From assembly GCA_046724435.1 (NCBI GenBank), contig JBKOWN010000053.1:1-44559 (forward strand): a stretch of 44,559 bases of DNA. The letters run 5' to 3'. A program made the position numbers and the translations under genes. The notes beneath the pieces were generated by a model, which saw only the letters and a program-made list of their open reading frames with translations, was not told the DNA's origin and made no database searches. Shown piece by piece: positions 36,792 to 44,440 of this stretch. The first letter of the stretch is position 1. Each line of letters begins with the position of its first letter. Source of the stretch: JALZAA01 sp046724435. Its GTDB lineage: Bacteria > Actinomycetota > Acidimicrobiia > IMCC26256 > JACDBD01.

Positions 36792-38405
36792 GTGGGCGAC
36801 CCGACCAAGGTACGCAAGTTCTGGGGCTGGGGGTACGAGGGCGAGGGCCCGACCCGGGACCAGCAGGAGCAGATGGCCAAGACCCTGGCCGGGATGTTCG
36901 ACCTCGACGACCTCGCCGTCGTCGACCCGCCCACGGTCGACGAGCTTGAGCTGCCCGACCCCCGGCTCGAGCCCCCCGCTTCACTGGCGTCGCTCTGCAC
37001 GACGGATCCGGCCGAACGGGCCGGGCATACGTACGGCAAGTCCTTCCGCGACGTCGTGCGCGCCTTCCGCCGCGAGTTCGCCCACCCACCCGACGTCGTC
37101 GTCGCCCCACGCACCGAGGCGGACGTGGCCGACGTCCTGGATTGGTGCGCGGAGTCGGGCGCAGCCGCCATCCCCTACGGCGGTGGGTCGTCCGTCGTCG
37201 GCGGCGTGGAGTGCGACGTGGGCGACATGTACACCGGCGCGATCAGTGTCGACCTGCGCCACCTCGACCAGGTGCTCGAGATCGACCGAGTGTCGAGGGC
37301 GGCGCGCATCCAGGCGGGCGTCTACGGCCCCGCGCTCGAGGACCAGCTCCGTCTCCACGGTTTGACGCTGCGTCACTTCCCGCAGTCGTTCGAATTCTCG
37401 ACCCTCGGCGGCTGGATCGCGACACGCTCCGGCGGCCACTACGCGACGCTGTACACGCACATCGACGACTTCGTGGAGTCTCTCCGCGTCGTGACGCCGC
37501 GTGGCGTGGTCGAGTCACGGCGGTTACCGGGGTCGGGTGCAGGTCCGTCGCCCGATCGCCTGTTTCTCGGCTCCGAGGGCACCCTCGGGGTGATCACCGA
37601 GGCGTGGATGCGGCTCCAGGACCGGCCCCGGTTCCGCGCCTCGGCGACGGCCCGGTTCTCGAGCTTCGAGCAAGGAGTGCGGGCCACGCGAGCCCTCGCG
37701 CAGAGCGGCCTGCATCCGTCGAACTGCCGGCTGCTCGACGCCACCGAGGCGATGGTCACGGGCACCGACGACGGCTCGGCGCATCTGCTCCTCATCGCGT
37801 TCGAATCGGCGGACCACCCGCTCGACGCCTGGATCGCGCGCGCCGCCGAGCTCGCTCGCGACCACGGCGGCGACGTACCCGACGACGCGCTCCGCACCCG
37901 CACCGACGACGCGCCGCGTGAGGGCTCGGCGGGCGCGTGGCGGAATGCGTTTCTCCGGGCCCCGTACACGCGGGACGCGCTCGTCGCCATGGGCATGGTG
38001 AACGAGACGTTCGAGACCGCCACGACCTGGGACCGCCTCGACGCGCTGTACGGCGACGTGATGGATTCCGTGCGCGGCGCACTCGCCGAGATCGGTGCGC
38101 CGAACGGAGTGGTGACGTGCCGGTTCACGCACGTCTACCCGGACGGCCCGGCGCCGTACTTCACCGTGATCGCGCCCGGGCGTCCCGGCGCGCAGCTCGA
38201 GCAGTGGGCGGTGATCAAGGACGCCGCATCCGACGCGCTCGTGCGCCACGGTGCCACGATCACGCACCACCACGCCGTGGGCCGCGACCACCGGCCCTGG
38301 TACGACCGCCAGCGCCCGCCGCTGTTCGCCGACGCGCTGCGATCGGCCAAGGCCACGCTCGACCCGCACGCCACGCTGAATCCAGGCGTGCTGATCGACC
38401 CGTGA
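36792..38405 (+). CDS. FAD-binding oxidoreductase, alkyldihydroxyacetone-phosphate synthase-like
   Basis: A 537-aa flavoprotein of the VAO/PCMH fold. VVVAPRTEADVADVLDWCAE and AIPYGGGSSVVGGVE form the FAD-binding lobe, then FPQSFEFSTLGGWIATRSGG, then HYATLYTHIDDFVESLRVVT, then LFLGSEGTLGVITEAWMRL. The C-terminal THHHAVGRDHRPWYDRQ and LDPHATLNPGVL complete it. The N-terminal KFWGWGYEGEG, the GGWIATRSGG turn and the HHxxGxDHxxW box resemble ether-lipid-forming alkylglycerone-phosphate synthase more than glycolate or lactate oxidases, but a lactate-type substrate cannot be excluded. Leaderless GTG. Its TGA overlaps the next gene (GTGA). Confidence 0.87.
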   Translation: MGDPTKVRKFWGWGYEGEGPTRDQQEQMAKTLAGMFDLDDLAVVDPPTVDELELPDPRLEPPASLASLCTTDPAERAGHTYGKSFRDVVRAFRREFAHPPDVVVAPRTEADVADVLDWCAESGAAAIPYGGGSSVVGGVECDVGDMYTGAISVDLRHLDQVLEIDRVSRAARIQAGVYGPALEDQLRLHGLTLRHFPQSFEFSTLGGWIATRSGGHYATLYTHIDDFVESLRVVTPRGVVESRRLPGSGAGPSPDRLFLGSEGTLGVITEAWMRLQDRPRFRASATARFSSFEQGVRATRALAQSGLHPSNCRLLDATEAMVTGTDDGSAHLLLIAFESADHPLDAWIARAAELARDHGGDVPDDALRTRTDDAPREGSAGAWRNAFLRAPYTRDALVAMGMVNETFETATTWDRLDALYGDVMDSVRGALAEIGAPNGVVTCRFTHVYPDGPAPYFTVIAPGRPGAQLEQWAVIKDAASDALVRHGATITHHHAVGRDHRPWYDRQRPPLFADALRSAKATLDPHATLNPGVLIDP

Positions 38406-39037
38406 GTGACGTCGAGGCGGTCGTCTTCGATCTCGGGGGCGTCGTCTTCCCCTCGCCGCTCGACGTGTTCCGCGCCTATGAGCGCGAGCACGGCCTCCCC
38501 CACCGCTTCATCAGCGAGGTCGTTCTCGCCGACCCCGAGCACGGGGCATGGGGACGACTCGAACGCGGCGAGCTCACCCTCGAGGAGTTCTGCGACGCGT
38601 TCGACGCCGAGTGCGCGGCGCACGGCGGGACGGTCGACTCACGCGACCTGATGCAGGCCGTCGGCGCCGGCCTCGCGCCGCGGGCGGCGATGGTGACGGC
38701 CATCGGCGCCATCCGGGACCACGGCGTGAAGACGGCCGCGCTCACGAACAACTGGACGGACGATGCGGCGAGGGACAACCGCGACCGCCCGATCGCCGAC
38801 TGGTTCGACGTCGTCGTCGAGTCCAGCGTCGAGGGGCTGCGCAAGCCCGATCCGCGCATCTACCGCGTCGTGTGCGAGCGGCTCGACGTACCACTCAACG
38901 CGGCTGTGTTCCTCGACGACCTCGGCGCCAACCTCAAGCCAGCCCGCGAGCTCGGCATGACGACGATCAAGGTCGACGATCCCGACGCCGCGCTCGCCGA
39001 GCTCGAGTCCGTACTCGGCTTCGCGCTCGCGGGGTAG
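38402..39037 (+). CDS. HAD-superfamily phosphatase (epoxide-hydrolase-N/ACAD10-like)
   Basis: A 211-aa HAD protein. Motif I is VVFDLGGVVFPSPLDVFRAY: the second Asp is replaced by Gly, as in the soluble epoxide hydrolase N-terminal and ACAD10-type subgroup, where the acid is shifted. Motif II is the Thr in TAALTNNWTDDAA, motif III the Lys in SSVEGLRKPDPRIYRVVCE, motif IV VFLDDLGANLKPARELGM. The GTG overlaps the AGPS-like stop as GTGA. The substrate is unknown; co-translation with an AGPS-like enzyme hints at a phosphorylated lipid precursor (inference). Confidence 0.9.
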   Translation: MSDVEAVVFDLGGVVFPSPLDVFRAYEREHGLPHRFISEVVLADPEHGAWGRLERGELTLEEFCDAFDAECAAHGGTVDSRDLMQAVGAGLAPRAAMVTAIGAIRDHGVKTAALTNNWTDDAARDNRDRPIADWFDVVVESSVEGLRKPDPRIYRVVCERLDVPLNAAVFLDDLGANLKPARELGMTTIKVDDPDAALAELESVLGFALAG

Positions 39038-39039
39038 CC

Positions 39040-39663
39040 GTGGACCTGCTGCTCATTCGGCACGCCGAACCCGTGCGTATCGGCCCGGGCTCGGCCGCCG
39101 GGCCCGCGGATCCGGAGCTGACCGACCGCGGCCGAGCACAGGCCGATCGCCTTGCCGCCTGGCTTGCGTCCGATCCTGTCGACGCGGTGCTGTCGAGCCC
39201 GTTGCGCCGGGCGCGTGAGACGGCGGAACCGGTGGGGCGCGCGCTCGGCCTCGACGTCGAAGTCGTTGATGACCTGATGGAGTACGACGCTCAGTCCGAC
39301 TTCTACATCCCGGTCGAGGAGCTCCGCGAGACGCGCGACCATCATTGGACGGCGATGATCGAAGGACGCTGGGACGAGCTCGGCGGCGAACCGCCCGAAC
39401 AGTTCCGGGCCCGCATCGTCCCTTGCGTCGACGCGATCGTCGGCCGCTTCCCGGGCGGGACGGTCGCCGCCGTCTGCCATGGCGGAGTCATCAACGTTTA
39501 CCTCGCCGAGTTGCTCGGCTTGGAGCGACACCTCTGGTTCCATCCCGAGTACACGTCGATCAGCCGCATCGCGGCGGCGCGGACCGGCGTACGGTCCGTC
39601 GCCAGCCTCAACGAGACCGCGCACCTCGTCGCGACCCGTGACGCAAGGGAGGAACCAACATGA
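39040..39663 (+). CDS. histidine phosphatase family protein
   Basis: A 207-aa phosphoglycerate-mutase-like phosphatase. The catalytic LLLIRHAEPV with phospho-His at residue 8 and neighbouring Arg, ELTDRGRAQADRLAAWL, VLSSPLRRARETAEPVGRAL with the second Arg, the acid in EYDAQSDF, and AAVCHGGVINVYLAELLG with the second His near residue 147 are all present, so it should be active. The substrate is unknown. GTG 39040 is 2 bases after the HAD stop, and its TGA overlaps the crotonase ATG. Confidence 0.93.
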   Translation: MDLLLIRHAEPVRIGPGSAAGPADPELTDRGRAQADRLAAWLASDPVDAVLSSPLRRARETAEPVGRALGLDVEVVDDLMEYDAQSDFYIPVEELRETRDHHWTAMIEGRWDELGGEPPEQFRARIVPCVDAIVGRFPGGTVAAVCHGGVINVYLAELLGLERHLWFHPEYTSISRIAAARTGVRSVASLNETAHLVATRDAREEPT

Positions 39664-40436
39664 GCACGGTAGGTATCGATCACGACGGTCCCGTCGTCGT
39701 CGTGACCATCGACCGTCCGGAGGTCCGCAACGCTGTCGACCGCGCCACGGCAGAGGCTCTGGCCGACGCGTTCCGCGCCTTCGCGGCCGACGACGACCGC
39801 GCCGTCGCCGTTCTCACCGGCGCTGGTGGCGCGTTCTGCGCCGGGGCGGACCTCAAGGCCATCTCGTCCGGCGGGGGCAACCGGGCGACTCCCGATGGCG
39901 ACGGGCCCATGGGGCCGACCCGCATGCTGCTCGACAAGCCGGTCGTCGCCGCCGTCGAGGGCCACGCCGTCGCCGGCGGGCTCGAGCTGGCGTTGTGGTG
40001 CGACCTGCGCATCGCCGCCCGCGACGCGGTCTTCGGCGTGTACTGCCGCCGTTGGGGTGTCCCGCTCATCGACGGCGGTACGGTGCGGCTCCCCCGCCTC
40101 ATCGGGCACAGCCGCGCCCTCGACATGATCCTCACCGGGCGCGGCGTGTCGGGCGACGAAGCACTCGCCATGGGACTCGCGAACCGCCTTACCGATACGG
40201 GCGCGACGCTCGACGGCGCAGTTGCGCTCGCGCACGAGCTCGCGCGACTTCCACAGCTCTGTCTGCGGAGCGACCGGCGATCGAGCTACGAGCAGTGGGG
40301 GCTCACGCTCGACGATGCTCTGGCCAACGAGTTCGAGCGCGGCACGGCGACGATCGCGTCGGGCGAGACGTTGGAAGGGGCAGCACGGTTCGCGTCGGGC
40401 GCGGGGCGTCACGGCGCACCGGCGCCGGAGAGCTGA
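39660..40436 (+). CDS. enoyl-CoA hydratase/isomerase (crotonase family)
   Basis: A 258-aa crotonase. It shows VVTIDRPEVRNAVDRATAEA, the first oxyanion loop GGAFCAGADLKAIS near residue 55, the second EGHAVAGGLELALWCDLRIA near residue 100, and FGVYCRRWGVPLIDGGTVRL, where a Glu of classical hydratases is replaced (RRWGVPL rather than PEV/PELG). The reaction may therefore be isomerase or hydrolase-like rather than classical hydration. ATG 39660 overlaps the phosphatase stop (ATGA). Last gene of the AGPS-like operon; a new promoter follows. Confidence 0.92.
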   Translation: MSTVGIDHDGPVVVVTIDRPEVRNAVDRATAEALADAFRAFAADDDRAVAVLTGAGGAFCAGADLKAISSGGGNRATPDGDGPMGPTRMLLDKPVVAAVEGHAVAGGLELALWCDLRIAARDAVFGVYCRRWGVPLIDGGTVRLPRLIGHSRALDMILTGRGVSGDEALAMGLANRLTDTGATLDGAVALAHELARLPQLCLRSDRRSSYEQWGLTLDDALANEFERGTATIASGETLEGAARFASGAGRHGAPAPES

Positions 40437-40440
40437 GACG

Positions 40441-40446
40441 TAGACT
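40441..40446 (+). promoter_or_regulatory. -10 box TAGACT of the citrate synthase gene
   Basis: TAGACT lies 5 nt after the crotonase stop. The start near 40453 would give a leader of about 30 nt carrying AGAAGGGA before ATG 40483. Confidence 0.45.
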
Positions 40447-40482
40447 CCGCGCGCAGGCAGCCGCCGAGAAGGGACGTCGCTC

Positions 40483-42030
40483 ATGACGGACGGTTCCAAC
40501 GCTCCCACGGTCGCGGAGCTCATGAGCACGCCTGTGATCACCGCCACGCCCGCGGAGACGCTCGCCGATGCGGCGGGACGCATGCGTGAGCGGCACGTCG
40601 GGTCGGTCGTCGTGGTCCAGGACGAGAAACCTGTCGGCATCCTGACCGAGCGCGACATGATCCGGATCGCCGCTGCCGGCGCCGACACCGACCAGGCGCA
40701 CGTGTCGGAATGGATGACGCCGAACCCCGACTCGGTCGCACCCGGCGTCCCCGCCGCCGAGGCGTTCGCGAGCCTGGCCGAGCACGGGTACCGCCACATC
40801 CCCGTGGTCGACGGGACACAGCTCGTCGGGCTCGTATCGATGCGCGACCTCATGCGCATCGCGCAGGTGCAGCCGGTGGAGCTCCCGGCCGCCGAGATCC
40901 CCAAAGGCCTCGAGGGCGTGGTCGTCGCCGACACGACGATCGGCGACGTCCGAGGGCTCGAAGGCTTCTACCACTACCGGCAGTACAACGCGATCGAGCT
41001 GGCGGAGAAGCGGACGCTCGAGGACGTCTGGTACCTCCTGTTCGAGGGCGAGCTCCCGTCGCTCCGGCAGCGCGACGCATTCATCCAAGAGGTGAAGCCG
41101 CACCGCGAGATCCCCGTCGAGGTCAGGGAGCTGCTACCGCGGGTGGCGACGCTGGGCGGTCCGGACGCCCCACCGCTCGACATGCTGCGCACCACCTACT
41201 CGATGATGGCGGTCGATCTCGACTACCGGCCGTGGCTCGACGGCAGCCGCGCCGAGCTGCACGCCCAGGCGCTCCAGACGTGCGCGGTCGTGCCCACGCT
41301 GCTCACCGCGCTCTACCGGCTCAAGCACGGGCTCGAGCCGATCGACCCGCATCCCGACCTGCCGTATGCCGCCAACTATCTCTACATGATGCAAGGCGAG
41401 ATCCCGAAGCCCGAGTACGCCCGGGCCGTCGAGCAGTACCTCATCTCCACGATCGACCACGGGTTCAACGCGTCGACGTTCACGGCGCGCGTGATCACGT
41501 CGACCGGGGCCGACCTCGGCTCGGCGGTGGTGGGCGCGATCGGCGCCTTGTCGGGGCCGCTGCACGGCGGCGCGCCGAGCCGCGCGCTGGCGATGCTCGA
41601 CGCCATCGGCACCGAGGACAAGGCCGAGCCGTGGCTGCGGGACGCAGTCGAGCGGGGCGACCGCCTGATGGGGTTCGGGCACCGCGTCTACAAGACCGAT
41701 GACCCCCGCTCGACGATGCTCCGTGGGATCGCCGAGCGCCTCGGCGGCCCCAAGGTCGATCTCGCCAAGGCGATCGAGCGCAAGGCGATCGAGGTTCTGG
41801 CGGAGATGAAACCGGGCCGCCAGCTCTACACGAACGTCGAGTTCTACGCCGGCGTCGTCATGGACACCTGTGGTGTGCCGCGCGAGATGTTCACACCGAC
41901 GTTCGCGTCGAGCCGGGTGATCGGTTGGGCCGCTCACGTGCTCGAGCAGTCCGCGGACAATCGCCTCATCCGGCCCAGCGCGCACTACGCGGGCCCACCG
42001 CCGCCGCAGCCCGTCCCCGATCCGGCGTAG
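40483..42030 (+). CDS. citrate synthase with N-terminal CBS-domain pair
   Basis: A 515-aa fusion. Residues 8-125 are two CBS motifs (LMSTPVITATPAETLADAAG with VVVQDEKPVGILTERDMIRI, then WMTPNPDSVAPGVPAAEAFA with IPVVDGTQLVGLVSMRDLMR), which bind adenine nucleotides. From about residue 143 follows a full citrate synthase: IGDVRGLEGFYHYRQYNAIE, His326 in TIDHGFNASTF, His361 in GPLHGGAP, MGFGHRVYKTDDPRS near 400, and LYTNVEFYAG near 453, where the usual catalytic Asp position is Glu. It joins oxaloacetate and acetyl-CoA (or propionyl-CoA). CBS binding of AMP or ATP would tune flux (inference). A VOC gene follows 2 bases later. Confidence 0.93.
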   Translation: MTDGSNAPTVAELMSTPVITATPAETLADAAGRMRERHVGSVVVVQDEKPVGILTERDMIRIAAAGADTDQAHVSEWMTPNPDSVAPGVPAAEAFASLAEHGYRHIPVVDGTQLVGLVSMRDLMRIAQVQPVELPAAEIPKGLEGVVVADTTIGDVRGLEGFYHYRQYNAIELAEKRTLEDVWYLLFEGELPSLRQRDAFIQEVKPHREIPVEVRELLPRVATLGGPDAPPLDMLRTTYSMMAVDLDYRPWLDGSRAELHAQALQTCAVVPTLLTALYRLKHGLEPIDPHPDLPYAANYLYMMQGEIPKPEYARAVEQYLISTIDHGFNASTFTARVITSTGADLGSAVVGAIGALSGPLHGGAPSRALAMLDAIGTEDKAEPWLRDAVERGDRLMGFGHRVYKTDDPRSTMLRGIAERLGGPKVDLAKAIERKAIEVLAEMKPGRQLYTNVEFYAGVVMDTCGVPREMFTPTFASSRVIGWAAHVLEQSADNRLIRPSAHYAGPPPPQPVPDPA

Positions 42031-42032
42031 CC

Positions 42033-42512
42033 ATGGCCGACGGCGTCCAACCCGTTCCGGAGGGTCTGAACACCGTGGTGACGCGGCTCGTATTCGACGA
42101 CGCGACGGCGGCGATCGCGTTCTATCAGGAGGCGTTCGGCGCGACGCTGCGCGAAGAGCCCCACAAGGGTCCGGACGGCACTGTCGTGCATTCGGAGATC
42201 CACATCGGCAACTCCGTCCTCTACCTGACCGACGAGGGCGATGACCGCAACGGTGTGGCGCCGGGCACCGTGGGTGGGCTGGTCACGGCGATCATGTCGC
42301 TCAACGTGCCCGACGTCGACACGCTCTGGGAGCGGGCCGTCGCGGCGGGGTGCGAGGTGATCTACCCGCTCGCCGACCAGTTCTACGGCGACCGGGCCGG
42401 CCGGTTGCGTGACCCGTTCGGGCACCAGTGGATGCTCAGCACCCACATCGAGGACGTCGGCCGGGACGAGATGGACCGCCGGATGCAGGCCTGGTCCGAG
42501 CAGCAAGGCTGA
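42033..42512 (+). CDS. VOC family protein (PhnB/glyoxalase-like)
   Basis: A 159-aa glyoxalase-fold protein of the PhnB-like group: VVTRLVFDDATAAIAFYQEA, GPDGTVVHSEIHIGNSVLYL, LNVPDVDTLWERAVAAGCEV, and YPLADQFYGDRAGRLRDPFG with the typical RxGRLxDPFGHxW end. Such proteins bind metals or aminoglycoside-type ligands or act as dehydratases; the role is unknown. ATG 42033 lies 2 bases after the citrate synthase stop, so the two are co-transcribed. It converges on the GDPD-like gene with a 16-base gap. Confidence 0.92.
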   Translation: MADGVQPVPEGLNTVVTRLVFDDATAAIAFYQEAFGATLREEPHKGPDGTVVHSEIHIGNSVLYLTDEGDDRNGVAPGTVGGLVTAIMSLNVPDVDTLWERAVAAGCEVIYPLADQFYGDRAGRLRDPFGHQWMLSTHIEDVGRDEMDRRMQAWSEQQG

Positions 42513-42528
42513 CCGGCGCGTCTCGGGC

Positions 42529-43521
42529 TCAGCGCGGCGTGCACCTCTTCGGGGCGCGGTGCGCCTTCAGGGTGTGCTCGAGCTGCACCGGATGCGAGGT
42601 CATGATCCCGTCGACGCACCAGTCGACGAGCTTGCGCCAGTTATGGGCGCCGTCGACATCCTCGTTCCCGAACCAGGTGTGCACGGCGTACCCGCCCTCG
42701 TGCGTGCGCGAGACGTTCGCAGCCGTCGTGACGTCGAGGAGCTGGTGGCCGAAATCAAACGTGATCGGGAGCTGGAAGGCGACGGTGCCTCCCGCCGGCG
42801 GGGTGCTGTTCAGGATCCAGCCGGCGACGCCCGTGACGCCGGGCGCGACACCGATGGCGGGCTGCAGCTCATGGAAGCGGTCGACGGCCGGCTGCTGGAA
42901 CGACACCACGATGAGGTCGTCACGGTTCACGCCGGCGAGCTCCCGGGCGAGCACTTCGGCGTTGTAGACGTACTCGGAGGTTTCCTCCTCCTTCGTGCGC
43001 CCCTTGATCTCGATGTTGACGGGCGTCTTCGGAAAGGCCTGCAGCACGGATCGCAGCGTCGGGACGCGGAAATCGGTCGCCTCGAAGCCCTTGGGCGGAC
43101 GGCGCTCGCCGGTGGCGACGCCGCGGAGCGGGTACCCGCTCGGTTCGCGATCGTGCGTGTAGTGGTTCGACCCGTCCGGCGTGAACCAGTAGCCGGCGTC
43201 GAGGGCCTGGACCTCTGCCAGCGTCTTCTCGGAGACGAGGCCGGTGCCGTTCGTCGTGCGGTCGACGCTGGTGTCGTGCATGACGATGACCTGATCGTCG
43301 CTCGTCACGCCGACATCCAGCTCGAGCATGTCGGCGCGGGCGCGGATGGCCTTGCGGAACGCGTACAGCGTGTTGGAGGGGAACTCGTCCTCGCCGCCCT
43401 GGTGGGCAATGTTCAGCACGCGCCGTTTCATCCACGGGTTCGCCGGCTGCCCGGCCGACGCGGGCGCGGCATCCAGACCGATGAGGGCGACGAGAGCAAG
43501 GGGCACGACCAGGCGGCGCAT
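42529..43521 (-). CDS. secreted glycerophosphodiester phosphodiesterase-like protein
   Basis: A 330-aa protein with a signal peptide (MRRLVVPLALVALIGLDAAP, then ASAGQ). The GDPD TIM-barrel has NIAHQGGEDEFPSNTLYAFR near residue 37, LELDVGVTSDDQVIVMHDTS near residue 66 (metal Glu/Asp and second His), NIEIKGRTKEEETSEY and VVSFQQPAVDRFHEL. Two usual residues differ: the Arg after the first His is Gln, and the PENT Glu is Ser. The core ELD and MHD motifs are intact, so it is probably an enzyme, perhaps of altered specificity, outside the cytosol. ATG 43521; TACCAT (43538-43533) lies 11 nt upstream. Confidence 0.88.
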   Translation of the reverse strand: MRRLVVPLALVALIGLDAAPASAGQPANPWMKRRVLNIAHQGGEDEFPSNTLYAFRKAIRARADMLELDVGVTSDDQVIVMHDTSVDRTTNGTGLVSEKTLAEVQALDAGYWFTPDGSNHYTHDREPSGYPLRGVATGERRPPKGFEATDFRVPTLRSVLQAFPKTPVNIEIKGRTKEEETSEYVYNAEVLARELAGVNRDDLIVVSFQQPAVDRFHELQPAIGVAPGVTGVAGWILNSTPPAGGTVAFQLPITFDFGHQLLDVTTAANVSRTHEGGYAVHTWFGNEDVDGAHNWRKLVDWCVDGIMTSHPVQLEHTLKAHRAPKRCTPR

Positions 43522-43636
43522 CTCGGCGAGGCATGGTAGGAGAGGAGAGCGCGAGACGGATCGCGGGCGTTCCGCCGTCCGGCTGACGGGACCTCGCGGG
43601 TGAGGGAATCCGAACGGTTCGATTGGCTCGCGCTTC

Positions 43637-43642
43637 TACGAT
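43637..43642 (+). promoter_or_regulatory. -10 box TACGAT, leaderless promoter of the phosphatase
   Basis: TACGAT, CGACGC, ATG at 43649. Confidence 0.6.
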
Positions 43643-43648
43643 CGACGC

Positions 43649-44401
43649 ATGCCGGACCGTGACCGTCACGTCGGGTTGGAGACGTGCTTCAACTTCCGAG
43701 ACCTCGGCGGCTACGAGACGGTCGACGGTCGACAGGTCCGCTGGAACGCGGTGTACCGATCGGACTCGCTGCACCGGCTGAGGGGCGCGGATCTCGAGTC
43801 GGCGCAGAAGTTGGGTCTGCGGACCGTCATCGACTTGCGTGCCACGGCGGAGGTCGACCGCCACGGCCGCTTCGCGCACGCCGACGCTGTGGCATTCCAC
43901 CACTTGCCGATGCTCGAAGAGGGCTCTGTTCATTTCAAGCCGCTCCAGCCCGACGATCCAGAGCCGGTGCCCGGTGTCGGCTACATCGATATGGCCACGA
44001 CCGGGCGCGCGTCGATCGCGGCGGCGCTCCAAGTGATCGCGCACGGGGAGCACGCGGTCGTCTTTCATTGTGCCGCCGGCAAGGACCGCACCGGCATCGT
44101 CGCCGCGCTCCTCCTGTCAAGCCTTGGCGTGCCCGACGAGCTGATCGGCGCCGACTACCACCTCAGCGAGCAGGCCATCCGGCCCGCACTCGCGTGGGCC
44201 GAGGAGAACGATCCGGCGATGGTCGCCGAGATCGGGCGGTTGCCCGAATGGGCCTTCTTCGCTCGGGAACCAACAGTGCTCGCGTTTCTCGACATGCTGC
44301 GCGAGCGCCACGGCTCGATCGAGTCGTACCTCGCCGATGCCGGCGTCGAGATCGCGACGTTCGACGCTCTCCGAGCCCGGCTGCTCGACGAGAATCCCTG
44401 A
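43649..44401 (+). CDS. tyrosine-protein phosphatase family protein
   Basis: A 250-aa PTP-like phosphatase of the Y_phosphatase3/lipid-phosphatase type. It opens GLETCFNFRDLGGYETVDGR with the family's NFRDLGG signature, then VYRSDSLHRL and TVIDLRATAEVDRHG. The P-loop is VFHCAAGKDRTGIVAALLL near residue 137, with catalytic Cys and Arg and the Lys-Asp pair that favours phosphoinositide or phosphotyrosine substrates. All key residues are present. Leaderless ATG, and the gene stands alone between the divergent GDPD-like gene and an MFS gene with its own -10. Confidence 0.93.
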   Translation: MPDRDRHVGLETCFNFRDLGGYETVDGRQVRWNAVYRSDSLHRLRGADLESAQKLGLRTVIDLRATAEVDRHGRFAHADAVAFHHLPMLEEGSVHFKPLQPDDPEPVPGVGYIDMATTGRASIAAALQVIAHGEHAVVFHCAAGKDRTGIVAALLLSSLGVPDELIGADYHLSEQAIRPALAWAEENDPAMVAEIGRLPEWAFFAREPTVLAFLDMLRERHGSIESYLADAGVEIATFDALRARLLDENP

Positions 44402-44425
44402 GCCGCGGCCCTATAGGTCGACGGA

Positions 44426-44431
44426 TAGCGT
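44426..44431 (+). promoter_or_regulatory. -10 box TAGCGT before the MFS gene
   Basis: TAGCGT, nine bases, ATG at 44441; leader of only a few bases. Confidence 0.4.
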
Positions 44432-44440
44432 CGATCTGCC

